Source of the DNA: Saccharomycodes ludwigii
Taxonomy: Eukaryota > Ascomycota > Saccharomycetes > Saccharomycodales > Saccharomycodaceae
DNA length: 64,000 nt
Direction of reading: 5' to 3'
Assembly: GCF_020623625.1 (NCBI RefSeq)
Contig: NC_060201.1
Coordinates: 1,853,682-1,917,681, forward strand
Position 1 is the stretch's first letter. Each line of letters starts with the position of its first letter. The notes under the pieces were generated by a model. It saw only the letters and a program-made list of their open reading frames with translations. It searched no databases and was not told the DNA's origin. Shown one piece after another: positions 39,166 to 48,861 of this stretch. The translations under genes were made by a program, and so were the position numbers.

Positions 39166-41511
39166 ATGGGCGAAAATACAAAAAATAATAGTGGAAATGA
39201 ACCTTTTGAAATATTCTACAACCAAGGCACTTTTACAACTCCATCAAATGGTGCCAATAAAATTATACCGAGCAATGTTCAGCTAAGCCAGTGGAATTAT
39301 AACACCAATAGAATGCAATTATCTGTTTCTATTAAAAAAAGTTCTGATTTATTATCTTCTCTTTTGCAAGAAAATAATTCAAATCCAATAAATATAGATT
39401 TACCCGATTTAAGCATTCTAAATGTTGAAAATAATTTAAAGTTAGGCAATAACCAAAAAAAATTGTCAAGTACCAATGATTTGAAACTTGACAAAATCGC
39501 GTTATCTAAAATTTTTAATGCTCAAAGTGAAAACTCCAAAATCCATTTATCTAAGCTAATGAAAAGAGTTCAGGATATTAAAAGCAAAGTATTAATTACT
39601 GGTGATTTAAATAGTGGGAAATCTTCATTATGCAACGCTTTATTGAAAAGGAACATTTTACCCACCGATCAATTACCCTGTACTAATGTTTTCATTGAAG
39701 TTGTTGACTCATTTTATAATAATGGCCTAGAAGAAGTTCATGCCGTGCCTATCGATGTTGCCGAAAATGTTAGCGATGCGGTTAAAAAATACAACCGTTT
39801 GAATGCAACTACTTTTAAATTTTTTAAGATAGAAGACTTGGAACGTTTAGTTTTTGAAAATGATAAATGGTCTTTACTAACTGTTTATATCCACGAAAAT
39901 CCAGCCAGCGTTTCCACTTCAACAGCTGATGATAACAACTTATTACATAATGGTATAGTTGATATATCCCTAATTGATTCTCCAGGCTTGAATGTTGACA
40001 TGGTACATACTTCAGAAGTTTTTAGTAAACAAGAAGAAATAGATTTGGTTATATTTGTCGTTAATGCAGCTAATCAATTGACTTTAAGCGGCAAGGATTT
40101 TGTTTCTTCGGCGTCTAGGGAAAAACAGTTTATGTACTTTGTTGTAACTAAGTTTGGAGATATAAAAAACAAGGAGCGTTGTAAGCAACTAATTCTAGAC
40201 CAAATCAAAACTTTATCCCCGTTGACTTATAAGGAACATGAAAAATTTGTACATTTTATATCAAATGCTGATAATGGCAACTCGCCGGACGATAATAGCA
40301 ATAATACTGATAACGGCGACGACACACCAAACTACGATCAATTGCGTGAATCTTTACGAAATTTTGTTTTGAAGAAAAGATGTCTTTCTAAATTGTTACC
40401 AGCCAAGACCTATTTACTCAAGTTATTAACCGATTTGAAAAAAATATCGAATCATAACGTATATAAAATTAACTTGGAAACCATTAATTTGAAAGAAAAA
40501 TTACAGGAATTAGAACCCAAAGTACACGCTGCCCAAGAAGAGTCTGAATTGTTAAATCGCCAAATAGAACTTCTCGTTGAAAATACTGTCACTGAAATAT
40601 ATGACGCAACTAGAGATTCCATTGCAACAAGTATAGACCTTACCAAGTTCCCTAGATATGAAGGTTTATCTGGCACTTATGATTATGTTTTATTGTGTAG
40701 AAAAGCTATAATGGATAACATTGTACATTCTGTAGCAAATAGCGAGGAATATGCTCGTAGTTTAACTGAAAATGTAGTCACTAAAATTTATGACATGGGC
40801 AAAGTGGAAAAAGATAAGCGTCCAATTTTTGCAAAGGATCTGATGTTCAAACAAAAAAAACACATATTATCTAAGAAATTCACTGTTATTTTTCATTTTG
40901 GAGATATGTTCCAACCTTCATGGCTTGGTTTTTCTAAATTTTTACAGTGGGGTGGTTCTATTCAAAATGATGGTGAACTAGAAACCCAGTATTTCACTAA
41001 TAAAAATTTGATGAGCTATGTTAAAGAACCATCCTTAATTTTTACTTCAAAGATACCTACTCTATTCATGTATTCCTTTGGCGGTGCTAAAATTTTAACT
41101 AATATTTTTATGTATGGTACCCAAATTTTTTCTTTACAGGCATTGAAAAATATCGGTGGATCTTTATTGATTTTGGGTAGTTGTTTGAGTGCTGCTTATT
41201 TGGTTCATGACTTACCAAGAGCGTTACCGTTGAACTTAACCAAAAAATACAAAAAATTATTAAATGAAATTGACTATGCCCATCAAAATTCTAATCGTAT
41301 TAGCAAAGTTTCTCGTCAAGTTTTGAAAACCCCCAGCAAAGAGGTTTGTAGGATTTTGGAAGTCAAATGTGATGATTTGGTGGAACAAAGAAAAGATTTG
41401 GAATCGAAATTAAATAATAATTTGAATAGCTTTAAATTCTTTCAAGATTTTGCTGCAAATACTAAGAAGAATTTGGAAGATGTTCAAAGCATTGATTTGG
41501 ACATTGATTAG
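39166..41511 (+). CDS. FZO1: FZO1, mitofusin GTPase of the outer mitochondrial membrane
   Basis: The 781-aa dynamin-family protein (855 aa in S. cerevisiae) drives mitochondrial outer-membrane fusion. The GTPase domain shows G1 GDLNSGKS at 146-153, then LPCTNVF (G2 region), DSPGLN (G3) and TKFG (G4). Coiled-coil heptad segments flank it, and two close hydrophobic segments at about 640-683 (from GGAKILTNIFMYG to LGSCLSAAYLVHD) anchor it so that both ends face the cytosol. The C-terminal coiled coil follows. It is the YBR179C counterpart, lying between genes of the chromosome XVI-type series (SEC62, PNG1). The N-terminus is shorter than in S. cerevisiae. It is in tandem with EHT1/EEB1. Confidence 0.96.
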   Translation: MGENTKNNSGNEPFEIFYNQGTFTTPSNGANKIIPSNVQLSQWNYNTNRMQLSVSIKKSSDLLSSLLQENNSNPINIDLPDLSILNVENNLKLGNNQKKLSSTNDLKLDKIALSKIFNAQSENSKIHLSKLMKRVQDIKSKVLITGDLNSGKSSLCNALLKRNILPTDQLPCTNVFIEVVDSFYNNGLEEVHAVPIDVAENVSDAVKKYNRLNATTFKFFKIEDLERLVFENDKWSLLTVYIHENPASVSTSTADDNNLLHNGIVDISLIDSPGLNVDMVHTSEVFSKQEEIDLVIFVVNAANQLTLSGKDFVSSASREKQFMYFVVTKFGDIKNKERCKQLILDQIKTLSPLTYKEHEKFVHFISNADNGNSPDDNSNNTDNGDDTPNYDQLRESLRNFVLKKRCLSKLLPAKTYLLKLLTDLKKISNHNVYKINLETINLKEKLQELEPKVHAAQEESELLNRQIELLVENTVTEIYDATRDSIATSIDLTKFPRYEGLSGTYDYVLLCRKAIMDNIVHSVANSEEYARSLTENVVTKIYDMGKVEKDKRPIFAKDLMFKQKKHILSKKFTVIFHFGDMFQPSWLGFSKFLQWGGSIQNDGELETQYFTNKNLMSYVKEPSLIFTSKIPTLFMYSFGGAKILTNIFMYGTQIFSLQALKNIGGSLLILGSCLSAAYLVHDLPRALPLNLTKKYKKLLNEIDYAHQNSNRISKVSRQVLKTPSKEVCRILEVKCDDLVEQRKDLESKLNNNLNSFKFFQDFAANTKKNLEDVQSIDLDID

Positions 41512-41613
41512 TTGATTAATAGATAGTATTTGGCTGATATATGTATATACATCTATGTGTGTGTATATTTTTTTTTTTTTTGATCGTAAATAACGTTACC
41601 GGAGATAAGATAA

Positions 41614-41654
<41 letters not shown>

Positions 41655-41753
41655 GTTATCTCCACGGAACTCCTTTTTAAAATTAAAAGTTATAAAAATT
41701 GGTAAAAATATAACAAGAATGTACTTTAACCATTTGCATATCAAAATAAAATA

Positions 41754-41788
<35 letters not shown>

Positions 41789-41843
41789 GAAAGAAAAAAA
41801 ACATACAAAGTGTTAGAACTGATAATCTATTAACAAACAAATA
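41512..41843. other. FZO1/EHT1-EEB1 intergenic interval
   Basis: 332 bases with a long T run (about 41621-41652) and an (AT)n tract at about 41756-41784 upstream of the esterase gene. No gene is seen. Confidence 0.55.
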
Positions 41844-43208
41844 ATGAATTCCTTCCCATTGCTTAATCCATTACACTGGGGCTATAATGGTACCGTAACC
41901 CAACATGTGTCTCCAACTTCTGTGAAATTGACTTTAAAGGAAACCAAGACTGCGATTACATTTAATCAATTTATCAATGAGTATGTAACTGGTTTGAGAA
42001 ATGGTGCTAGCTTTCAACTAAACCCAAAATTATTTACTGGTATCTTGCAAACTTTGTATTTATCCAGTGCTGACTTTTCAAAAACTTTCCAAGTTTTTTA
42101 TGGTAGAGAGGTTGTTACTTATTCAGATAAGGGTATTTCTACTGCTGATTATGTTCTCACTAAAGAATGGAGCGAAAAGTATGCTATAAAACCATTTACT
42201 TCCTCTTATAACAAAGATCTATTTTCCCAAGACGAAAAGGAAACTCATTTGGAAAACTGGCCACGTTTACAACCACGTACAAGGTATTTAACTGAAGAAG
42301 AGAAAATTAAGTATATAGAAAACGACACCAGACCATTAATTGTTATTATGCATGGTTTATGTGGTGGATCACACGAACCTATTATCAGATCTCTAGCAGA
42401 AAAATTAAGTGCTAGTGGTGTCTTTCAAGTTGTTGTTCTGAACACTAGGGGTTGTGCTCGTTCCAAGATTAGCACTCAAAAACTTTTTAGCGGGTTTTCT
42501 ACAGGTGATTTAAGGGAATTTATTAATGCCAAAATAGCCAAAAACCCAGATAGACGTATCTATTGTGTTGGTTTTTCATTTGGCGCAACCTTATTAGCCA
42601 ACTACTTAGGTGAAGAAGGAGAAAAGTGCCCAGTGAAGGCTGCTTGCACTTTGTGTAACCCATGGGATATGGTACACGCCGCTGAAAAAATGACCCAGGA
42701 CTTTTGGAGCAAGACTCTTTTTTCCAAAGCAATTGCTCAATTTTTGGTTAGATTGGTTAAAGTTAATATGAAAGAACTAGAGCAACCAGAAGACGTGAAC
42801 AACGAAGTGTTTACTCAAATTAGTAAACATAACCCTTCTACTCATGTTTTCACTAAATCGAACTTATCCAAAGCAAAAAATTTTAAAAACACCATGGAAT
42901 TCGATAACACTTACACTGCTCCATGTCTGGGTTACGAATCTGCGTTGAGTTACTATGCTGATGTCACTAGCATTTTAAGGGTCCCTCAAATTGCAGTTCC
43001 ATTTTTAGTTATAAACTCTGAGGACGATCCCGTTGTTGGTACCAGTACACCAAGAATTATAAAAACAATGGTATCTAATAAAAACGTTGTATTTTGTAGT
43101 ACCGATTTAGGTGGTCATTTATGCTATTTAGATAAAAACTATGATTCTTGGTGTAACGTTCAAATTGCAAATTATTTTGAAAAATTTGAAACTTTAATCG
43201 AAAATTAG
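41844..43208 (+). CDS. EEB1: Medium-chain fatty acid ethyl ester synthase/esterase (EHT1/EEB1 family)
   Basis: The 454-aa protein is the size of S. cerevisiae Eht1 (451) and Eeb1 (456). It is an alpha/beta hydrolase of the AB-hydrolase-4 group with the oxyanion region HGLCGGSHEP, the nucleophile Ser245 in GFSFGAT, the acid at about D394/D395 in SEDDPV, and the catalytic His425 in GGHLCYL. In yeast these enzymes make ethyl esters of medium-chain acids from acyl-CoA and ethanol, and can hydrolyse them. This is the single counterpart of EEB1 (YPL095C) and EHT1 (YBR177C), so either symbol would serve. It is tandem with FZO1 and convergent with PNG1, separated by a 30-base A run. Confidence 0.95.
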   Translation: MNSFPLLNPLHWGYNGTVTQHVSPTSVKLTLKETKTAITFNQFINEYVTGLRNGASFQLNPKLFTGILQTLYLSSADFSKTFQVFYGREVVTYSDKGISTADYVLTKEWSEKYAIKPFTSSYNKDLFSQDEKETHLENWPRLQPRTRYLTEEEKIKYIENDTRPLIVIMHGLCGGSHEPIIRSLAEKLSASGVFQVVVLNTRGCARSKISTQKLFSGFSTGDLREFINAKIAKNPDRRIYCVGFSFGATLLANYLGEEGEKCPVKAACTLCNPWDMVHAAEKMTQDFWSKTLFSKAIAQFLVRLVKVNMKELEQPEDVNNEVFTQISKHNPSTHVFTKSNLSKAKNFKNTMEFDNTYTAPCLGYESALSYYADVTSILRVPQIAVPFLVINSEDDPVVGTSTPRIIKTMVSNKNVVFCSTDLGGHLCYLDKNYDSWCNVQIANYFEKFETLIEN

Positions 43209-43286
43209 GTCCTCTAAATTAGAAGTGGTACGATTTATATATGTATGTATGTATATGTTTGTATATCTCCATTATTATGACATGTA

Positions 43287-43321
<35 letters not shown>

Positions 43322-43344
43322 ACCATAGTATAATTAAATCAAAT

Positions 43345-44424
43345 TTATTCTGTAGCCCCCCCATCTTCACCTCTTGATGATTTCCAATCAGCAGAACCAC
43401 TGATACGGCCTACAGTATCGGTGGTGGAAGTTGTATTTTTTTCCGTTGTTCTACTATATCCACCCAACTCCAATTTTTCCAGCTCATCTCTACAACCCAA
43501 TCTATACAACTCTTCATCATTTAAGCCGCGTCTCAAACTTTTAGTCAATTGTTGAAACAAAAATTTTAAATCAGTTTCATCAATATCTTTTCTTGGTAAC
43601 TGGTTTTTGGATTCTACAATATATCTTTTACTGACGTCTACTACGCCATCGTTACCGAATGCAAAAACATAACTCATTTTCTTATTCCAATTACGCGAAT
43701 AAATAAAGGGCTCATCGTAACTTTTCTCACATGGGTCTAAATGAATCCATCTCTTTTCCTTGTCTGAATAGTATTCACACCAAACGTGATCCTCCTTGTT
43801 CCATATATATCTTGATTTCAATCCAAAACTTTTCAAAAATAACATAAATAAATTACACCACTCACCACATCTGCCTGTCCGTGTTTCCAACAGTTTAATT
43901 GGATTATTGTATCTGGGAAATCTTGTAAGGCCGTGACAAACATTACATTCATATACTTCAACCACGGAACAACCGGGATCTCCTGATTTTTCTAAATTGT
44001 TTGGGCTTTTAGTACATTTGAAAACTTGGTGCTCTTTTGTCCCACATGTTAGACATATTGGTTTATCACACCAAGTGAAAAAATCTTCCTTAAAGTAGCG
44101 TAACAACTCTTTAACCAATGTGGCTTCATAATCCAGATCTTCCTTTGTTTCTCCGCTAGATTGTGACTCTTGTGGTATATTTTCAACGTTGGAATAAATC
44201 TTTGACAAATCAATGGTATCCATAACTATGGAGTACCAATCTGGATTTCTATCATACTTCAAACACAGACTTTGTGATAAACCCACTATTTGCCTGGCAA
44301 ACACATTATTTTGTAAAAGTTGTTGCATCTTGTTAGCATCCTGTAAAGATGGCTGGTTTTTATACTGTGATATTTTCAAGTTCTTATACTTTTCAATTAA
44401 TTGATTGGCGATATTATTAAACAT
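43345..44424 (-). CDS. PNG1: PNG1, cytoplasmic peptide:N-glycanase
   Basis: The 359-aa enzyme (363 in S. cerevisiae) removes N-glycans from misfolded glycoproteins sent back to the cytosol. It has the transglutaminase fold with catalytic Cys186 (RCGEW), His213 (DHVWCEY) and Asp230 (HLDPCE). The zinc-binding Cys pairs are C124/C127 (CLTCG) and C160/C163 (CNVC). There is no PUB domain, as in other yeasts. In yeast Png1 associates with Rad23 and the proteasome route. It is the YPL096W counterpart; ERI1 lies divergently just upstream, as in S. cerevisiae. Confidence 0.97.
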   Translation of the reverse strand: MFNNIANQLIEKYKNLKISQYKNQPSLQDANKMQQLLQNNVFARQIVGLSQSLCLKYDRNPDWYSIVMDTIDLSKIYSNVENIPQESQSSGETKEDLDYEATLVKELLRYFKEDFFTWCDKPICLTCGTKEHQVFKCTKSPNNLEKSGDPGCSVVEVYECNVCHGLTRFPRYNNPIKLLETRTGRCGEWCNLFMLFLKSFGLKSRYIWNKEDHVWCEYYSDKEKRWIHLDPCEKSYDEPFIYSRNWNKKMSYVFAFGNDGVVDVSKRYIVESKNQLPRKDIDETDLKFLFQQLTKSLRRGLNDEELYRLGCRDELEKLELGGYSRTTEKNTTSTTDTVGRISGSADWKSSRGEDGGATE

Positions 44425-44844
44425 TTGAGTGATTGATTGTTGTTGATAGTTTTGATTTATTGATCAAAGCCTCTTCAAGATTTATATATATATATCGACA
44501 GGTTTGCTGCTAACTTTAGTTAAAGGAAAAGGGGAAAATATAATGTTATTTACGTCAGCGGTATTTCAATTCTAGATTTTTAAAATAAAGCGCAGCTTCC
44601 TTCAAACTGTGTCTTTATGCAATTAAAAAAAAAAAAAAAATAAATAAATAAATACATATACATACACACATCGGAGAAATAATTTTAGACAATCGGTACA
44701 AATAGGTGTTACTTATCCGTACTTGTCCAAATAAGTGACTTACTTTTTAAATAGTTTAAAAACTTTTTTTTTTTCCCCGTTGATTCTAACGTTATCTATC
44801 TTATATGGACATAGAAACACAAACATTCCCATCTTATAACTTAT
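44425..44844. other. Divergent PNG1/ERI1 promoter
   Basis: 420 bases, with (TA)n near 44484-44494, an A run near 44623-44640 and a T run near 44765-44774. An exact PACE (GGTGGCAAA) for Rpn4 was looked for and not found. Confidence 0.55.
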
Positions 44845-45051
44845 ATGTTTTTAAAGCAAAGTTATATCGGTTGGTCGCTCATTTTAATAACATATATAAC
44901 TGTAGGAGGCATTTTCTATGCATTATTTTCAGTACATAATATTCATACAATTGAATCAATTTGTTATCTGGTATTGGGCTTACCTTGTTTAATTTGGATA
45001 TGGAAGATAATAGCGTGGATAGGTTTCCAATTATTTATTTACCATCGCTAA
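44845..45051 (+). CDS. ERI1: ERI1, small subunit of GPI-GlcNAc transferase
   Basis: The 68-aa protein has exactly the length of S. cerevisiae Eri1 (YPL096C-A) and occupies the same position, divergent from PNG1 and next to MSY1. It shows two hydrophobic segments (about residues 9-29 and 37-64) joined by a short polar loop (SVHNIHTIES). Eri1 belongs to the PIG-Y group and is part of the ER complex that starts GPI-anchor synthesis; it also mediates inhibition by Ras2. The sequence is too short for motif-based proof, so the call leans on size, topology and synteny. A DPM2-like protein has a similar two-span layout and is the main alternative. Confidence 0.8.
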   Translation: MFLKQSYIGWSLILITYITVGGIFYALFSVHNIHTIESICYLVLGLPCLIWIWKIIAWIGFQLFIYHR

Positions 45052-45277
45052 AATCTTAATACAAATGTTTCCATTGTGTATTAGATTTTTCTACTTTTGA
45101 ATTCAATGTTTTCCTTTATATACTAATGATAAAATAATATGCACATGGATAATATAGGAGACCAGATAATTAATATATTTGTAATGAAGTTTTATTATAT
45201 ATATCTTTATATATAAATCTATTTACACGATTAACATCTTTTAACATATCTTTCCTTTTATTTTTTTTTTTTAACAT

Positions 45278-46666
45278 CTACACCATTTCAACAATATGAC
45301 ACTTTTGTTTTCCCAATCTCAAAATCAATACTCTATCATCAATTAAAAATTTAGTTAATTCTTCCGTTTCATTAGTGATCTTGGCCCTCTCTAAACCCAA
45401 ATAAACAGAACCTTGCTTTAATTTACGACGAGCTTCACTTTTAGAACAATTGGATAATTCCATGATAACACTAAGCAAACATTTTTCTTTTGAGACTTTA
45501 GATAAAACTCCGCACGAACCAAATAATTCTATAAAATGTTTGCCGGACAATTTACCTAGTTCGTTATCATTAAATAAAATCAATGAAATTTTTTCAGCGT
45601 TGTCACCACATCCATGAATCAGGTCAACAACATGTTTAGCCAGGACACGTTGTCCTAATCTTTCGGTTGGATTTTTGTAGTGAGCATCATTAATTCTTTC
45701 AATTTCTGAGATTGGTAATAAGGTGAAAATCTTCAAAAATCTTGAAACATCTGCATCAGCTACATTATAAAAATACTGATACATATCGTATGGTGTATTA
45801 ATTTTGGATGAAATAAAGATAGCATTTCCGCTACTTTTTCCAAATTTTTCACCAGTGGCAGTTGTCAGCAAGGGAACAGTTAAACCATATACTTGTGCTT
45901 TACTGGTTCTTCCAATAAAATCAATCCCGGCAATAATATTCCCCCATTGGTCATTGCCACCTAACTGGATATTGACTCCGTAAGTTTTATTCAAATGATA
46001 AAAATCAAAAGCTTGTAAAATTTGATATGCAAATTCATTAAACCCTAGTCCATCTTTATTATTTTCTAATCTGGAAGTGACCGATTCTCTACTTAGCATG
46101 GACTGAACTTTAATAAAACGACCATAGGTACTTAAAAAATCTAATAGTTTAATATCTTTCCACCAGTTATAATTGTTTTCTGAAATAATTTTCCCTGGTT
46201 GTTGTTCCTCTTGTTTGTTAGATACTATTACCCCACCTTTTTGTAAATTTCGGTAATATTTTAGTCCATTTTCGAAAAATTTGATTTGTTGTCTTTGAAT
46301 TTTTGTAACATTATCATTGCGTATATTTTCTAGCATTTGTTGTCGTTCAGTCTTTCTACCACTGGGGTCACCTACCTTCCCTGTAGCACCACCAATTAGA
46401 GCAACCACATCATGTCCATTTAAATAAAAATGCAACATAACCATTAGCGGAACCAAATTACCTAAATGTAACGATTTGGCTGTTGGGTCAGCGCCGCTAT
46501 ACAATTTCAAAGTCTGTGGTGCTTCTTTTAAGGTTTTTAATAATTCATCCTCTGGTTGTGACACTTGTGATATTAAACCTCTTTCTTTTAGCGTGGTTAA
46601 TAGATTTGAAGAAAATTGTCTACGAAAAAATGGTATTTGAATCAAGGTTAATTTTTTTAACAACAT
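45278..46666 (-). CDS. MSY1: MSY1, mitochondrial tyrosyl-tRNA synthetase
   Basis: The 462-aa class I synthetase (492 in S. cerevisiae) is of the bacterial TyrRS type. It shows the HIGH-type motif HLGN at 67-70 in DPTAKSLHLGNLVPL, the tRNA-Tyr/tyrosine pocket block QLGGNDQWGNI, and the KMSKS equivalent KFGKSSG at about 274-280. The C-terminal S4-like RNA-binding domain (SKSEARRKLKQGSVYL) is present. A short basic N-terminus (MLLKKLTLIQIPFFRRQFSS) is a mitochondrial presequence. It charges tRNA-Tyr for mitochondrial translation. It is the YPL097W counterpart and divergent from MGR2. Confidence 0.97.
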   Translation of the reverse strand: MLLKKLTLIQIPFFRRQFSSNLLTTLKERGLISQVSQPEDELLKTLKEAPQTLKLYSGADPTAKSLHLGNLVPLMVMLHFYLNGHDVVALIGGATGKVGDPSGRKTERQQMLENIRNDNVTKIQRQQIKFFENGLKYYRNLQKGGVIVSNKQEEQQPGKIISENNYNWWKDIKLLDFLSTYGRFIKVQSMLSRESVTSRLENNKDGLGFNEFAYQILQAFDFYHLNKTYGVNIQLGGNDQWGNIIAGIDFIGRTSKAQVYGLTVPLLTTATGEKFGKSSGNAIFISSKINTPYDMYQYFYNVADADVSRFLKIFTLLPISEIERINDAHYKNPTERLGQRVLAKHVVDLIHGCGDNAEKISLILFNDNELGKLSGKHFIELFGSCGVLSKVSKEKCLLSVIMELSNCSKSEARRKLKQGSVYLGLERAKITNETEELTKFLIDDRVLILRLGKQKCHIVEMV

Positions 46667-47008
46667 CTTAGAGGTTTGATAATTGAAAAGAAGGACAAAA
46701 AGAAGGGAGTGATGGAGAAGATGGGGTGTTTGCTTTTTTATAACAGAACACAGGAATAATATAATTGTATATACATGATATAATAAAAGCTGTTATTATT
46801 TGAAGTTTAAACTTTAAGACGATTTAAATTCAGAATAATTTTCCAAAAAAAATGATAATTGTAAACTTTTTTTTTTTTTTTTTTCCTTCTTTAAATTAAT
46901 ATTTTTGAAAGCGGGATATATGCATGTGTGTGTGTGTGTGTGCTTATTGGGCGAATTAAATTGAAAAAAAAAAAAAAAAGTGTTCTTCAGAATTAGCTTT
47001 TTTTATTT

Positions 47009-47047
<39 letters not shown>

Positions 47048-47178
47048 CAGCGGCGATAAAATGTATTCAATTACTATAATTTACTCTATAACTTAAAATC
47101 ATACTAAGCAGCAAATATAACCAGTTCAAAGGTCTTTATTCATATATTACAATCTTAGAGAAATCATAAAATCTAAAT
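46667..47178. other. Divergent MSY1/MGR2 promoter
   Basis: 512 bases with T runs (about 46867-46884 and 47017-47041), a GT dinucleotide run (about 46926-46941) and an A run near 46963-46979. No gene is seen. Both flanking genes encode mitochondrial proteins. Confidence 0.55.
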
Positions 47179-47520
47179 ATGCCTCCAATTAGCCAAAATA
47201 TGTATGTTCAACAACCATCCAATTTGGAAAAATTCAAAATGGGTTTAATGATGGGTACTACGGTTGGTGTTGTTACTGGTATATTTTTTGGTGGGTTTGC
47301 TATTTTAACACAGGGTCCAGGACCAAATGGGTTCGTTAGAACTTTAGGTAAATACATTTTAGGTAGTGCTGCTACTTTTGGTCTATTTATGAGTGTAGGT
47401 AGTGTTATTAGAAGCGATACAACATTATCGTCACCCAGATATACCCATCAAACTAATTTACAACATGAAGCTTGGAAACTAAGAGCCAAATATGGATTAT
47501 ATAAAAAAGAAAGAGATTAG
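47179..47520 (+). CDS. MGR2: MGR2, gatekeeper subunit of the TIM23 translocase
   Basis: The 113-aa protein equals S. cerevisiae Mgr2 in length and has its layout: a short N-terminus and two Gly-rich membrane segments (about 21-43, [20 protein letters not shown], and 57-77), then a polar C-terminus. It belongs to the Mgr2/ROMO1 family. In the inner membrane Mgr2 couples Tim21 to TIM23 and controls lateral release of preproteins. It is the YPL098C counterpart, between MSY1 and INA17. Confidence 0.95.
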   Translation: MPPISQNMYVQQPSNLEKFKMGLMMGTTVGVVTGIFFGGFAILTQGPGPNGFVRTLGKYILGSAATFGLFMSVGSVIRSDTTLSSPRYTHQTNLQHEAWKLRAKYGLYKKERD

Positions 47521-48086
47521 AGGAATATATATATATATATATATGCTTAGGTTCTTAAGGTTAATCTTTTTTTCCTTTTTTTCCTTTTTTTTTTTTTTTT
47601 TTTTGGGTTTAATTACCTGAATGAAAGACGCATAATATATGGATAACTATTGCTAATGCTGTTCTTTATTGTTAGTATCATGTATATGATGAACATGTAA
47701 ATATATTTAAGAATTAGTACCATTTACTTTACCTGTAACTCTTTAAAATCTTTTTTGAAACTTACGACACTCATCCAAGATTGCTTTGCCTATAGGTTAC
47801 TTTTGACCTTAAGAAATGTATGTGTGAATCATTGGAAATGTTACTGATTATTTAGTGTTTTATACTAGCAGTTTTGTTGCTTAAATTTTTTTTTTTTTTT
47901 TTTTTTACTATGCGTTAAATGCGAAGAAAGTTCGGACAAGGAGAAAAAAAAAAAAAAAAAAAAAAAAATTTAAGCAACGAAGTTCACTTTTCACATTTAA
48001 CGTCTGGCATTCTTTCAATCTTTAAACAAACACTTTTAATATGGCAAAAATCAATAATACTAACCAAAGTAAAGACATCTAACATA
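47521..48086. other. MGR2/INA17 intergenic interval
   Basis: 566 bases with (AT)n at about 47527-47544, a T run near 47587-47604, a T run near 47887-47906 and an A run near 47944-47968. The frame of INA17 stays open upstream through the last A run, but that part has no coding character. Confidence 0.55.
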
Positions 48087-48647
48087 ATGGTTTTTATTTT
48101 TAGAACTAACAGTGTGAGATTCCCAATTGCCAAACGAATAAACTCTTCTTCGTTGTACTTTGGAAAATATGTTAACAAACTATTAATTAAAACTATTAGA
48201 TATAAGTCGTCCTCTTCGCAGCCTTATCCTCAGAATTTAGAAGAATTGGCTAAAATGGATAATATTGACAATATTCCACCAGAAGTAATACGTAAACTGT
48301 TAATAGAGAAAACTGAACAATTGAACTTACAAAATGAAGTTAAAATGTTGAAGGAATTAACTAAACAAGAAGAATTTTCTCGAAATTCAAATTTTTCTAC
48401 AATAAAGGCAAAATATGCTAGACCATTTTGGAATTTCCTATTGCTCAGCAGTTTTGTTTATTTATTCTATCATTATTTATGGCTAAAATTAGAATACGAA
48501 GAAAGAGAGAAAGAATTACATTTAGAGGCAACAAACATTGAGAATCAATTAGCACAGTTGATCGAAGATATTGATAAAAATGCAGATGTTTCTAATGACG
48601 GCGCTAACGATTCTAAAAAGAAATCCAAAAGATTTTGGCTTTTTTAA
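48087..48647 (+). CDS. INA17: INA17, assembly factor for mitochondrial F1Fo-ATP synthase
   Basis: I take the ATG at 48087, giving 186 aa (182 in S. cerevisiae). The open frame extends upstream to 47919, but those 56 codons include a poly(A)-encoded Lys run and no presequence features. From 48087 the protein opens with a basic, hydroxylated stretch (MVFIFRTNSVRFPIAKRINS) that looks like a mitochondrial presequence. A single membrane segment at about 113-133 (FWNFLLLSSFVYLFYHYLWL) is followed by a charged coiled coil (137-163) and a Lys-rich tail. Ina17, with Ina22, forms the INAC complex that joins the ATP synthase peripheral stalk to F1. The call rests on topology, size and synteny (YPL099C) more than on motifs. 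Confidence 0.88.
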   Translation: MVFIFRTNSVRFPIAKRINSSSLYFGKYVNKLLIKTIRYKSSSSQPYPQNLEELAKMDNIDNIPPEVIRKLLIEKTEQLNLQNEVKMLKELTKQEEFSRNSNFSTIKAKYARPFWNFLLLSSFVYLFYHYLWLKLEYEEREKELHLEATNIENQLAQLIEDIDKNADVSNDGANDSKKKSKRFWLF

Positions 48648-48861
48648 AAGTAATTATCCAGAAAGAGTGGAAAAAATGAAAAAAATAAAAAAGGAGTAAG
48701 AGTAAACTCTAAAAAAGGCTAATATATTGTATGTAACAAAGTTAACAGATTTCCTTTAATGTTAAAACAAATATATAAATTTATGTGTAAATAGGCTTCA
48801 ACAACGACATGAAAAAAAAAAAGAGTAATATTCCCATACACATAACTTATTATTTCACTGT

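Noticed and set aside
47686-47845. Box C (ATGATGA) and D (CTGA) words suggesting a snoRNA downstream of MGR2
   Set aside because: They are about 160 bases apart with no terminal stem and no internal C'/D' pair.
47919-48086. Upstream extension of INA17 in the same frame
   Set aside because: It is mostly poly(A)-encoded Lys and lacks a presequence; the ATG at 48087 gives the expected length and targeting signal.
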